Assembly (NCBI GenBank): GCA_028829895.1
Contig: CM054182.1
Span: 19,056,001 to 19,120,000, forward strand
DNA: 64,000 nucleotides
Direction: 5' to 3'
From: Sinotaia quadrata
Taxonomy: Eukaryota > Mollusca > Gastropoda > Architaenioglossa > Viviparidae
Shown: in pieces, positions 49,375 through 63,400 of the stretch
Layout: each line of letters opens with the position of its first letter
How positions within the stretch are numbered: position 1 is the stretch's first letter
Notes under the pieces: generated by a model
Databases searched by the model: none
What the model saw: the letters and a program-made list of their open reading frames with translations, nothing else
What the model was told of the DNA's origin: nothing
Translations under genes and position numbers: made by a program

Positions 49375-51935
49375 GTGAAAGTATTGCTGAGGTAGATGGT
49401 TAGGAGGTTTCAACATTGTTGTGAAGTGCTTAGCAATGTCAGTTGCTATGAAGCTAATAAATTTATTTTAAGATCAGATGGTGTCTGTTGAGTACATTTT
49501 ATATTGACTCGGTGCATATCTTTATTGGTTCCACCTAAGTAGACCACATTGCATATCTTTATTGGTTTCATCTAAGTAGACAAATATATGCCTTTATTAG
49601 TTTCACATAAGTAGTCAGGTATAGGGGAGCAGGACCAGGTAATTCTATTGTCTGTAGTTTAAATTGTTATTTTAAGTATTTGTCTTAATATTTTCAACTA
49701 TAATGAACATGATACTCATTCGAGACAGGAATAAAAACAATCAAACTTGTCAGTCATTTATGTATGTAAAACACTATTCATTTATTCAACACCCATAAAA
49801 TTAACATGTCCAATGAAAAAGATAACATACAACATTATTTATAAAATACATTTTACCCCTGAGTTAATGTGCTGTTAAAGATTATGCATGTATCTGATGC
49901 TCATTAAATACAAACACTGACCCCTTTAGTATTACCTTGAACTTGTTAGAAATTCTATTTTAATTTAAAAATCAGAATAGATAATTATGTAACAGTGCAA
50001 ATGATGTAAAATTATTTGCTTGTACCCCCAATACTCCAAAATAGAATAGAAATATTAGCGCTCTTTCAGTAACAGTGTTCATGTCACTAGAAAGTTCAAT
50101 AGCACCACTACAATACTCACATCACTTGGAAGTTAAATAACAATGCTCTCTTAGAAAATAAGCTCACTTATAAGTAACAGTATTCATTTGAAAGTTAATT
50201 ACCAGTATCATGCACTCACTTGAAATAACAGTTCTCACTCAGAAGTTAAATGTTTATGGTCATATAAAAGTTAAATAACAGAAAATATCAAAGTCTAATC
50301 CTTGATTAGTTTGCTCAACACTTTTTTTTAATAGTAATAAGCTGTTATGTTTGCTGTTAATCCATTAAATACAACTACAAAATATAAGTTAACACACAGT
50401 CAACAAATTAAAATATTATTAACTTATACCGGAAAATTAAACATAACATATTTTGATTATTTTCACAAAAACAAAAATATCTACAGAGAGGACACAAAGT
50501 CCCTTAAGTTCAAACATAATTCAGCCATATCCTGACAACAGTTTATGAAGTCTGGTTCTGGGAAAAAATGGCACAACAGAGACTGAACCCAGATGAATTG
50601 CAAGATGCCATGATACAATTTAATATATCATAATATGGAAAGAACCTGGAGGAAAACTCTCCCACCTATGTACAACACCAACATACTTATAAAGAAAGAA
50701 GGACCAACTACTATGGCTTGGTATCACTACAGTACTGTAAACAGGGAATCAGCCAATTAAAGGAATTTGTTAATAAACAATTTTAATTGTAAAAGACTTT
50801 ACACCCTTCCTGTATTTCTTTTTAAAACAATTTCTTATACATAATATCATTTAACAAACATTTTTAGAAAATATGTACATAATATATGTATTATATAATA
50901 TATATAGTTTGGAAATGCTTTAATTTAAGAAAACAACACATGACATTCTATTGGAAGAAATACCCATTTCCTGTTCAATAGTTTTGCACTTACTATTAGA
51001 GGCTCGAGCTTGTTGCTAGAACTAGCAAAGCAATTGAAATGGTTGAGAAAATAGACAGTCCTTGAAATGAAAAGAATAATGGATGCTTTACTAGTAGTAT
51101 CATGTTATTAAACCATACAGAGGACTTTAACTGATGACAAATTTTATCTTCACAAAAAATAATTATGCATGAATGAGTTTATGAAGGATGCTAGTAGCTA
51201 TGGCACCAAGTTCAATGAACTGTACTGATACAAAAGACATTTCTTTCTCTACATAGGAAAGTGGGTAGGCATGAGATCCATGTATTTTACTGATAGACAT
51301 TTCTATCAGTTAAATGGGTGACTATGAGTTTCAGTCATCGATATACAAGACATTTATGTTATCTGTGTATTGAGATTGTTAACCACAAAGTTCAGGTATT
51401 GTCAAAAAACACAACACATTTCTAGCCTCTCTATGTGGTGCTGGGTGGCCTTAGTTAAAAGTACATTTAATGGAATTAGGCATATGGTTGGGATTTAAAA
51501 GCCCCATTCTGCCAGTTATGGTAGGTGGAATTTTCAACACTAACCCACTGTCAAAGGATTGTCAAGTCGTACCCTGTTTACAAAGTCTTTAGAAATACTG
51601 ATTAATATGACATACTAATAAAATCTAAAATATTTATTTCCTAGTATTTATTGTACATGATTCAGAAATACGCAGTAATAAAGTCATTCATTTTAAGTGC
51701 TTATATTTGTGTATATTAAAAATCTTGTACCAAAACCTACAGGTAATGGTGTTAGTTTTGTTCTAGTTTGTCGCTCTTGAATACTGCTCTTGCATATGTG
51801 ACCTGCCTTGGCAAATAAATTCTACAGTAGTTTTACATTTCTACTCTTCTGTCATTTATGAATTTTCCAATCATTTATTTTCCTTTAATTCTGTGGTAAG
51901 ATCAATGTTCAAATTTTACAACTGTTGTCATTCCT
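49375..51935. other. Intergenic, no gene seen
   Basis: Between CFAP299 and the membrane-protein gene. Holds a roughly 45-bp triplet at 49,510-49,620 and degenerate repeats at 50,050-50,290; no coding support. Confidence 0.5.
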
Positions 51936-51939
51936 GAAA

Positions 51940-52965
51940 TTAAGCACTGCCTTAATTTGACTTTTGGAGAGAAAAGCACACCTTTTTTTCACTTCAGTAA
52001 TTACTGTATGTTGGTGTGTGAATCCAGTATTGTCAACAAATGTATCAGTAATGTGTTGCTGTAAGTTGATTCCTGTGAATTTCGTTCGAGAACCAATATG
52101 GCAAAAATTGAGGCTTAAGTTTGATCTCGAGAATTCACGAAGATTATTTTGAACATTCCTTGTGGTGTGTTTGAGTAATGCACATGAAGATTTTAGAACA
52201 TTTCACAAGATGTGCTTTTGATAATACATGCAAAGTTCTGGATGATTTTCCATGATGCACTTTATGAGTGCTTCAAAGATTCTGGAACAGTTGTGTAATA
52301 TGCCTAGAAGGGGTATGTTAGACTGTCACTTAAATAAGAAAGACGGTGACTTGTTGCAAACCACATGATTTTGAATGCTAGTGACAGTGGCCATCATTGA
52401 AAAGGTTATGTACATTGACTTTATTTCTCTAAAACTCCACTCTCATTTCTGTGATGGATAACATCCATGAACTTGATTATGTATATATGTTAACTGATTG
52501 CTGATGTCTATGCTAGGATAATCTAAATGAGTGTCTAGCGTCAATTGAACATTGTTGTGACGTAAATATGACTGCTCTTTTGATTATATTCATATGTTGT
52601 ATATTTGATTGTTGATTTAATAAATTTATTAACCTTCTTGCACATACATTAAAACCTTGTGTTGGAGAGATAATGGGTGGATGGGGGCTCGCTAAATAGA
52701 GATTAAAGATGGGTTTATCTTCTCCTTAGGTAAGACGTTTTCCACCTATGGAAATATTGTGTGATGGTAAATGTTTGTCTTTAATGTTGTGGAAGAGAGA
52801 AAATTTTTACAGTGCCCGCATATCCACCAAGTGAGAGAGATAAGTGGTGTCTTCTGGAGTTTTATTATTAATAACATAAATTAAGATTCTCATCACTTGT
52901 AATTAGTTATGGATGATTAAAAAATAATCAAAACCAATAACTATGGTGGCATCATATGCCACAAT
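51940..52965 (+). mobile_element. Dispersed repeat copy (first subfamily)
   Basis: Matches 60,606-61,640 along its length: AAGCACTGCCTTAATTTGAC, TTGGTGTGTGAATCC, CTCCACTCTCATTTCTGTG, and the shared 3' end TGATTTAATAAATTTATT to GGTGGCATCATATGCC. Left boundary uncertain. Confidence 0.65.
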
Positions 52966-52969
52966 GCAG

Positions 52970-54510
52970 TTTATTTTTAAACATCAAAATTTTGCAAAAA
53001 TATTCTAGTTCATTATAGACATAGGTTAATGCATAGAGAAGTGACAAAGACACTAGATGCTTTTTCTGCTGTGTCTCTTGACTTAGTGACTGAGTTAGGA
53101 TTCACGTCAGAACAGGGCACTTATGTAACTGTAAAAGATATATATTTACAAACTCAATTTACATCAGTGCTTATGAAGTATCTATATCCTCTCCCAATTA
53201 AAAATGGCATTTATGCATAAAAACAGGTCACATTTTAAAAATAAAATATGTCCAATGTGTATAGTTAATAAACAGTAACGGCTAAAAGTCAAAGCACAAA
53301 GAGAGTGATTGTACATGTATTTAAAAAGAGAGTGATTGTACATGTATTTAAAAGAGTATAAAATATATCTGAATAAAAAATAAACACACATGTTGGCAAT
53401 AGTCTACAGTTTATCTACATCTAAAGCAATTTAAATTCCTTGAGCTGAAAGGAATAATGAAAGTATGCTATTCCATGAGTTATGTATTTCTTGATGATGT
53501 AAAAAAAACCTTCAGACATAATTTAGAGATGTACTGACATCATGCAGAAAACAAAAGAATTTATATTAATCTTTATATACAATATAATATTCTTTAAATT
53601 TTGGTTTGTGCTTACAAAACTAACAAATGTTAAACTTGTCAGTTTGATAGTGTAGCTAGAAAATGCACCTCTGAACACAAAACGGAAAATGTTGCACCAT
53701 TAATGGAATATCAAGTGATACTTATGCATCATCATTCATTGCTTGCTAAACAGACGGGGCATGTCCCTGAAACAAAAAGTCCCAAACAAAATAGTCAATA
53801 ATGACAATTCTAGAGAATTATGAAACAAATGACTTAGGATTATTTATTTTCTCATGTAATTTTTACATAATTCAATAAAAGAATTATATTCTACAGGATG
53901 TTAAGAAAATGAAAATTTATATTCTACAAAATAAAAAACATGGTCAACAGAAGAAACATTTAATCAGAATGCACTGATAAATTAGAAAAGTTTCTATCAT
54001 AATAAATTTAATTAGAATCCTCTAACAGCAAAATTTCTGTGATGTTACTCATCTTTGTGCTTACTGACTGTTGTATATAAAAGAGAACTAATGCATTAAC
54101 AAGCTTTTGTGTCTTCAACTGAAAGATAGTGAAATAGTCTAGTGTAGAATTATTAGGATATGTTAGTTTTAATTTACATTTACCAAAGAAGAATTTAATC
54201 AAAATGATTCCTTGACTTCAGACAGGAGAAAAAAATTATAAGTTTGATTTATTTAGTGTTAACAAAATTGAGATGAATTAGTGAATTTGATATCTTTGAT
54301 TTAAAAAAAGATTAGGAGTTAATTTATTAAATATTATTCAATCATAATTTATGTTTGCATCATACCAACTATTTTTCATTTTTGTAAGAATTCCATAAAC
54401 CTGATTGCAGTAGACTGAACTTAGCAAAGTTGTCTCCTGAGCATATGCATAGTTTTTGATAGATTTATTGCAGGTAATTGTCTGCAAGTGGTTGTGTGTA
54501 TAGAATAGCA
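52970..54510. other. Intergenic, no gene seen
   Basis: AT-rich; a 30-bp duplication GAGAGTGATTGTACATGTAT near 53,300-53,350. The end of the membrane-protein 3' UTR may reach the minus-strand AATAAA at 54,944-54,949. Confidence 0.45.
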
Positions 54511-54514
54511 AAAT

Positions 54515-54815
54515 AGGCCCTAAGACATATATGTGGGCCCATTGACAAATACATGGGCACTAAGACAAATATGTGGGTACTATGACAAATACATGGGTAC
54601 TAAGACAAATATATGGGTACTATGACAAATACATGGGTACTAAGACAAATATATGGGTACTATTACAAATACATGGGTACTAAGACAAATATATGGGTAC
54701 TATGACAAATACATGGGTACTATGACAAATATATGGGTACTATGACAAATAATGGGTACTAAGACAAATATATGGGTACTATGACAAATACATGGATACT
54801 ATGACAAAACAAATG
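54515..54815. repeat. About 20-bp array, 14 copies
   Basis: Units TATGACAAATACATGGGTAC / TAAGACAAATATATGGGTAC, alternating, which suggests a 40-bp higher-order unit. Confidence 0.95.
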
Positions 54816-54969
54816 TGTGGGACCATAAGGTGGTTCAAACTGATTATAATACAATGTACTGCCTAGAATATAATATGAGCTAAAGATGTCAAACTTGCGA
54901 TTTTTCTATTAATTATCTTTTGACTCATGATTATGGTTTAGAATTTATTCTTAAACATTCCACCATTCT

Positions 54970-55075
54970 GAAAGGATAGCATGAGGTTATCACTTAACAG
55001 GTATTATTTGTCCTTTCAAAAAGTATAGCATGAGGTTATCACTTAACAGGTATTATTTGTCCTTTCAAAAAGTGA
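54970..55075. repeat. About 52-bp tandem duplication
   Basis: AGCATGAGGTTATCACTTAA and CAGGTATTATTTGTCCTTTC both occur twice. Confidence 0.93.
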
Positions 55076-55265
55076 GTAGAAGTGACAGTGGTCTGTCTGC
55101 GTGAATAATTAATAAATCAGTCTGTCTGATCTGTCTCATGGCAATTTATAAGTCTGTCTGCGTGACTATTTATGTAAGTGATTTCTTTGCTTGACTTTTT
55201 ATAAGTCTAATCTGTCTACACTGACTGATTCTGACCTCTCTGTAAGACTCCTTATGTCAGTCCAT

Positions 55266-55485
55266 CTATGCATCTTTGTACCTGCTGCTTCGCCTGGAGG
55301 TGTCCACATTGTAATAGTCCTTGACGTCTGCTTGCTCAAACACTGGGTTGAGGTAAATGGAGCGCGAGGAGGAAAGGTTGTGTGCAGCATTGTCATAGAA
55401 AGGTGACTGATACTGGTACTCCGATATTTTGTCATCAATCACTGGGTAATTCTTTTTCAGACTACCAGAGTTTGATTTACGCCTC
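55266..55485 (-). CDS. EGF membrane protein, cytoplasmic tail exon (last)
   Basis: Acceptor CATGGCAATAG, 72 residues then TAG. Begins RRKSNSGSLKKNY (stop-transfer plus basic Ser cluster), then SEYQYQSPFYDNA, SIYLNPVF and DYYNV, ending RYKDA. Nine tyrosines in 72 residues. GC content is higher than in the flanks. Confidence 0.87.
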
Positions 55486-57389
55486 CTATTGCCATGACCA
55501 AAGAATAAAATAAACACTTCCTCAAACTTATTTATTTCTAACTTGTCTTTTGATACTGTTTTTAAAAAAAAAACATAACTGTTAGTTTCTAAAATTTTGC
55601 CCGAAAGAAATGAAAATGGCTAAATAAAGCGGTAAAAATGAATGCAACTATAGAAAAGGAATAATGAATATCTAAAGCATTGGTCTAACTGTATGCCTCC
55701 TTAGAGGTTTAAACACAAATAATAGAAAAAAATCAGTGAAAATGAAATGAAAATAATTATCTAAGAAAAATATGCAGACAACGTGCATAAATATATTTAA
55801 ATAGATATTATTTATTTTTTTAAATAAAAATTTAACATATGTATTAGTGTACTGTAAACAAGTCAAATCAGGAAGTATTAACTTGACATCACCCATGACT
55901 CCCAAAACGTACAGTGTCATACATCTATAGTTTACCAAGAAAACTAAGTTCCCATATTTCTTTGCAGCTTGTAAAGTTGTTACTTGGTTGGCTATTTTTT
56001 CAAGACATCATATTAATGGATGCAAAATATTTAATGGTGGTTTTACAGCATCATCAAATACCTTTTGCTTTTATTATGAAATGGAATGTCATTTATTCAT
56101 GACAGTGATAATGAATCAACATATTTATGTAGTAATAAAGTATTTGCTTAAGACAGTTTTGTGAAAATGATAAGAAGCTTAAAAAATAGATTGAGACCCA
56201 CTCAATGTATGTGTCTTGTTAATGTTTTCAAAATTGAGTCAAATTATGTGAAACTTTTGATCTAGAAATGAGGTAAATGATGATATGCATTTTCCTTGTA
56301 CACTTCACTTTGTTCAGTACACCATGTCAACACACTCAAATTTTTTAAAGCAATTTTGTTGGAAATTTTAAAGAGGATATTTCTCATTCATTTTCTTAAT
56401 AGTAAATTAACTTGTGCTACATAAAATGGTGCTAGTTATGCTGACATCTACGTGAAATATATTTTTGACAATCGTTTTTCTAATATCGCTGACAATTTTC
56501 CTGGATATTCCTATTCTTCAAACCCAAACATATTTATTTCTTCACTACTGTGCTTACTACAGTTTCTAATGTGCTTCATATTTATTTCTTTACTATTATG
56601 CTTACTGTAGTTTATAATGTTCTGTAAATTTATTTCTTACTATTGTGCTTACTACGGTTTATAATGTGCTTCATATTTATTTCTTTACTATTGTGCTTAC
56701 TACAGTTTTTAATGTGCTTCATATTTATTTCTTTACTATTGTGCTTACTATAGTTTATAATGTACTTCCTATTTATTTCTGACAAAATGCAATTCTATCC
56801 CCATTAGCTATGATTATTTAAAATACATAAATTTATGTATTGATATCAATAACTGCTGATTGATAATTTGACTAGAAAAAAATATTATCACAAGCATACA
56901 TAGTTGGAAATGTTGAGAAAAATCTTAATTTCATTCACCTTCATTCAAAAAAGGTTTTAACCCAAACTGTGTTATAACCTAATTTGTTTACCTTTTTGTC
57001 ACAGGATACAAAGTGGTTCTGATGCTAGTTAGCTATGAGATGTTAAGATTTAAAGTACATGTACATCTAACATCGACTTTTGAGGAAATCTAGTTAGCAG
57101 GTTCAGTTTCTAATAAAAACATAGTCTAGTTAAATACTATCAGTAATTAAAATTGCAATTAAAAAATAAACAGCAAAACACCATCTATTCAGGATAACCA
57201 CACCAATTGAGTCAGAATACAACCATGTAAGCTGAGTCTAGTTACAATACATCTAAAAAATTAACTACTGTAACTTTAACATTGTATGGTATTTGCATAT
57301 ATATCACCTCACTACATCCAATTTATAAATATCTACTTTATACTATATATATAACCAAATGAAATAACTATGAATGTAGCTACTTTATA

Positions 57390-57427
<38 letters not shown>

Positions 57428-60400
57428 CCACACATGAAATAAAATGACTTACAAGTATGCTGCAACACACACAATGATAAGGATGATAATCAAGAAACCA
57501 GCCAAACCACCAATGAGTCCGCCGATAAGAGCGTCTCTGTTACTGTTGTCAGGGACTGCGAACATATTGTAAACAATAGTGAATTTCCATGATAGATGTG
57601 GACAAATATGTAAGAACATTTTACTTTTTTTTAATTTGTAAAGGTCAGACACACAGAATCAGAATTTCTACATGTACATGCTTGCACACTGACAATATAA
57701 TGTTTCAATTCTCATGAAAGAATAAGATACATGTGTACACATATACAGACACTACAATGTCTCAAGTATCATGAAAGTATAAGATGCACATACACTTCAA
57801 AGGCCACTATTTAAAAAAAAAAGAAATGACAATATAATTTCAGTATATTACAATACACGGCAGGAAGTTACCATTAAAAATATTCACTCTCATTGCCTAC
57901 GCTATGACTGTAAATGTAAGAATGCCTGATGTATGTAGAATAGGCAAATGCTATGATTGTAAATGTAGTAATAATGTTTGCTGCACATGGAATGGGCAAA
58001 TGCTATGACTGTAAATGTAGTAATAATTAATGCTTGCTGCACATGGAATGGGGAAATGCTATGACTGTAAATGTAATAATTAATGCTTGCTTCACATGGA
58101 ATGGGCAAATGTTATGATTGTAAATGTAGTAATAATTAATGCTTGCTGCACATGGAATGGGCAAATGCTATGACTGTAAATGTACATGTAGTTATATTGC
58201 CTGCTGCATTTGAAACAGGGACAAATATGATTCAGTTTAGTGAGTCATTCTCAAAAGTAAATATTTTCTTCTTTCCTTTCTTTTCAAAAGAAATTAATCC
58301 ACACTACAATAAATGCAATCATATGAGATACATTAATTGTTTTCTAGTGCTCAGTAACAATAGTAAAAATACACCACTGTCCATGTTTTCAAATAATTTC
58401 AACAAGTAATGTGTGCATGTTACTGAGATATATTTATATGGTCTGACACAAATAGTCTGACACAGATAGTCTGACACAAATAGTCTGACACAGTCTGACA
58501 CAAATAGTCTGACACAGATAGTCTGCCATGGATAGTCTGCCTAGATAATCTGACAAAGATATTTGACACAGAGGTCTGACATTGTCTACTGATTGACTGC
58601 CATAGAGAGTTTGATTAACATGAAGACCAGATAGATAGATATAATAAATTAGACAGGCAAAGAGATATAGACAGGAAGCTACAATGAAAATGTTGAAGAT
58701 AACAAAATGTTTTTAGTAAATTTCAGGGTACAAAGAATAGGAACTGTGAAAGTGAAATACTTAATTAAAGGTAAAAATAATACAAGTACAGCTGATTTGT
58801 AAATGAATCAAAGGCATTTGAATGGGGGGTGGGGTGGGGTGGAATCATACTGGGCAATGAATAAATGATTTACAGGTGTAAAAAATAATGCTAAAAATAA
58901 TTGTTCTGTAGTTGAATAATTTGTAAAGCTCATTTTCTAAACAAACAAGAGACAAATATATATGTAATAGCTTTAAATTTAATTAGGTAGGTAATACTTT
59001 AAAAAAAACCAACTCACTAAATAAAACTAATCAATCTAGATGTATAAAAGCAAAACTATGAATTAATAACTTTAATATAGTTAGGCTTATTTTTAAAGCT
59101 GTAAGGTGCTAGTTGTATCACCAACTTTAGGCAATGTAGCTTTAAAACCAAATGAAATTAGGCAACGTGATCTATCATGGTTGCTGTGAGAAGTATTAAC
59201 GATAGTATCAGTTCAGACAATGTAGTTTTAAAACCAAATGGACTAAATTGATCTTTAAGGTACAGTCAAGAGTAAAAATATTGACATATATCTCACAAAG
59301 TCTCTGAAGCATCATGGGATATCATTTTGTGTTGCTGGACTGCTTAAACATGGAAATAACACTGAAATATTGGTATTCTGACTCATGTATTTATGCTTAT
59401 TCATACTTATTCTGGTATTCTGACTTGTGTATTTATGCTTAGTCTTACCTATTCTGGTATTCTGACTCACGTATTTATGCTGTCCTTTCCTTATTCTGTG
59501 TATAGTGACTCATGTATTTATGCTTGTTCTTACCTATTCTGGTATTCTGATTTGTGTATTTATGTTTGGTGTTACCTATTCTGGTATTCTGACTTGTGTA
59601 TTTATGCTTGTTCTTACCTATTCTGGTATTCTGACTTGTGTATTTATGCTTAGTTTTACCTATTCTGGTATTCTGACTTGTGTATTTATGCTTAGTCTTA
59701 CCTATTCTGGTATTTTTGCTTGGTCTTACTTATTCTGATATTCTGACTTGTGTATTTATGCTTGGTCTTACCTATTCTGGTATTACAAGTTTTTCCACTG
59801 AAACTGTCATCACAGGTACATGTGAATCCATCTGCAGCTTGATCATTAAAGACACAGGAACCGTGCCCTGTACAGTAGAGTTCTCTGCCATTCACGCTCT
59901 CACATGTAGCTGAAATTTCATGAAACATACCAGTTCTAATGAAGCATGAATGACACTGAGATATCATGAAACATATACCAGTTCTAATGAAGCATGAATG
60001 ACACTGAGATCTCATGAAACATACAAGTATGAATGAGAATGAAGTTTCATGAAGCATACCTGTGACGGAGTTAATTTGCATTCCTTATTTGTAAACTAAT
60101 TGTTATATAAATTATTTAATGTCAAAGTGACCTGACCTTGGGCACTGCTTATGATGATATTTTTAAGTGACAAAGGTTGGAGTAAACAACTCAGGTAAAG
60201 ACTATGCTAGAAATTGCTGATGCAATTCAAACCATTTCCAACTGGATGAGTAGTTTTTCTGACTAATAGTTTCACACTTGTTCACGGCAATTTCATCCAA
60301 TGGGAATGGACTGAAAGTTACTTTTTGAAGAAGTACACTATTCTAATCACTTTGAATTTGATGAAACCTGAGTCTGGTCATAAATGTGATCATTAGTTTA

Positions 60401-63400
60401 TGGTAAGTTATGATCTGAACTGGAGAAAGCTTTATGTAAACCATTATTTCTATGTTCACTAATTTGATTATGTTGTACATTATACTTGTGAATTTTGATT
60501 AATGCTATATTTCTTATGCTGCATGTTATTGGGCAAATGAATATTGTTGCAGGCTTTGTAAGATGAGAATGTTTTGTAAGAGAAAGGAGTTTCAGAATTG
60601 AAATATGCCTGAAATTTAGTGCTGCCTTAATTTGACTTTTGCAGAGAGAAGTGCACTTGTTTTGTTTGATGATTTCACCTGCTTCAAATCACAGTGACTA
60701 CTGTACTCTACTGGATCATGTTGGTGTGTGACAACGTTATCGTCAAACTCATCAGTAACCTGACAATGTAGGTTGATTCCTGTGAATTCTGTTTGAGGGC
60801 CAATATGGCGAAAATGGTGGCTAGAGTTTGGTCTTGAGAATTCATGAAGATTATTTTGAACAGTCCTGTGGTGTGCTGAGTAGCATACACAAAAATTCAG
60901 GAACATTCCTTCTGATGTGCTTGATAGCACAAGAGAAATTTGGGATGGTTCTCCATGGTGTGCTTGGAGAGTGCTTTGAAGATTCTGGAACAGTTGTGTA
61001 ATGTGCATAGAAGGGGTATGTGGAACCATCATCTAAATAAGAAAGACAGTGACTTGTTGCAAACTGTGTGATTGTGAACACATGCTAGTGATAGTGACCA
61101 CCATTGAAAAAAGGATTATGTACATTAACTTTAATTATTTCTCTAAAACTCCACTCTCATTTCTGTGATGATTTATGCATCTGAACTTGGATAAACTGAA
61201 TATTGTCTTGTGTTAATCGAGCATTGTTGTGAAGTGATGTAAATGTCAACGTTCTTTTGATTATATTCTTAGGTTGTATATTTGATCGTTGATTTAATAA
61301 ATTTATTGTTAATTTTATTAATCTTCTTGCACATATATTAAAACCTTATGTTGGAGAGATAGTGGATGGATGGGGGCTCACTAAATATAGATTAAAAGAT
61401 GGATGTATCTTCTCTTTTGGTAAGTTTTCCACCAACAGAAATATTGTATGACAGTAAATGTTTGTCTTTAATGTTGTGGAAGAGAGGAAATGTTTACAGT
61501 GCCTGCATATCCGACAAGTAAGAGACAAGTGATGTCTTCTGGAGAATTATTAATAACATAAATTAAGATTCTCATCACTTGTAATTAGTTAAGGATGATT
61601 AATTAATAATAATAATAATCTATAACTAGGATGGCATTGTGTCACAGTACCAGTTCTAATTAAGCATGTTGACACTGGCATTTCAGGTACGGGCATGAAT
61701 GGCAACACAAAAGAGACTTGTGTAATTTGCAAAAGGGAGCAGTGGAGAGATTACAATACAAATGTGTTAGTACTAAGAAATGAGATTAACTCTAAATATA
61801 ATAGTTCTAGGAGTTTTATGAACACAACAGTATCAGAAGTAAGGTAAATTTTCCAAGAATGGTGTGGAAAAGCCATGACTGTCATGAACAAAACATTATC
61901 ACAAGTAAATGACTAATTACCACAAAATAAATGGCAAATTATCACAAGTAAATGGCAAATTATTATAATTGCAAATTACCACAAGTAAATGAAATATTAT
62001 TACAAATGGTAAATTATAATAAATATATGGCAATTATTTCAAATAAATGAAATATTATTACAAGTGAAAGGCAAATTATCACAAGCAAATGAAACATTAT
62101 CAAAGGTAAATGACAAATTATCACAAATAAATGGCAAATTATTATGCATAAATGGCAAAGTTTACAAGTAAATGGCAAATTAAGACAAATAAATGGAAAA
62201 CTATCAAGTAAATGGAACATTATCACTAGTAAGTGGAAAATTATCACAAGTAAATGGAACATTATCACTAGTAAGTGGCAAATTATCACAAGTAAATGGA
62301 ACATTATCGCTAACAGATGCAAATTATCACAAGGAAATGAAAACATAATTATAAGACAATGAAAATTTTTCATAATTATATAGAATATTATCACAAGTGC
62401 AGGGCAAATTATTTTATCACATGCAATTGGTAAAGTATTACAATTAAATGGCAAATTATCACAAGGAAATGGAACATTATACATATAAGTGCAAATTATT
62501 ATAAAATCAAGAGAGAATTATAACAAGTAAATAGAAAAACATATTCTAGTGTTAAGGGTTGCATAAATAAAATGTTATATAAACAGAAATAAAAATATGC
62601 TATGTCATGACAGGTATAGAGTGACAATAATATAGTCACTGAGGATCATGAAAGTGTGACAGAACCATGAAAGTGTGACTGAGAACCATGAAAGTGTTAT
62701 TGAAGACCATGAAATTGTGACTGAGAACCTGAAAGTGTGATTGAGAGCCATGAAAGTGTTATTGAAGACCATGAAAGTGTGACTGAGGACTATGAGAGAA
62801 TGATTGAGGACTATGAAAGTGTGACTGAGGACTATGAAGCGTGACTGAGGACTATGAAGTATGACTGAGGACTATGAAAGTGTGACTGAGGACTATGAAA
62901 GCGTGACTGAGGACTATGAAAGCGTGACTGAGGACCATGAAAGTGTGACTGAGGACCATGAAAGTGTGACTGAGAAATGGAGAATTCTAAGCTTGTCTCA
63001 GCATAGCCGCTAAAAACATAAATACAAAATATGCTTCATTATTGAATACATATGTAAATATAACTAAGAAAAAACAGAGATGCTTAAAACAAAGTGTAAT
63101 TTGCAGATTTAGCAAGAACTTTCATTTATTTTCTGATTTAATATGCATCCTCATTCATAAAAAACACACATATTAAAATGTAAAATTTAAAAAATACAAA
63201 ACTAAAACATTTCACCTTTATTCACTGGATAAATAAGGCAGAGTTGGCATTTTAATTTATGATTATAGTTATATTCTGTCCTAGTAAAAATTAATAACAG
63301 TTTTGAACATAGCAAATCATACAACTTACAAGCAAATCCAGGCTTTCCTGAGAACATAATTTTTAATATAGCTTATCAAACTGATACGTACCACATGTGC

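Noticed and set aside
62014..62484. 156-codon minus-strand frame
   Set aside because: Hydrophobic low-complexity reading of the 20-bp AAATGGCAAATTATCAC array.
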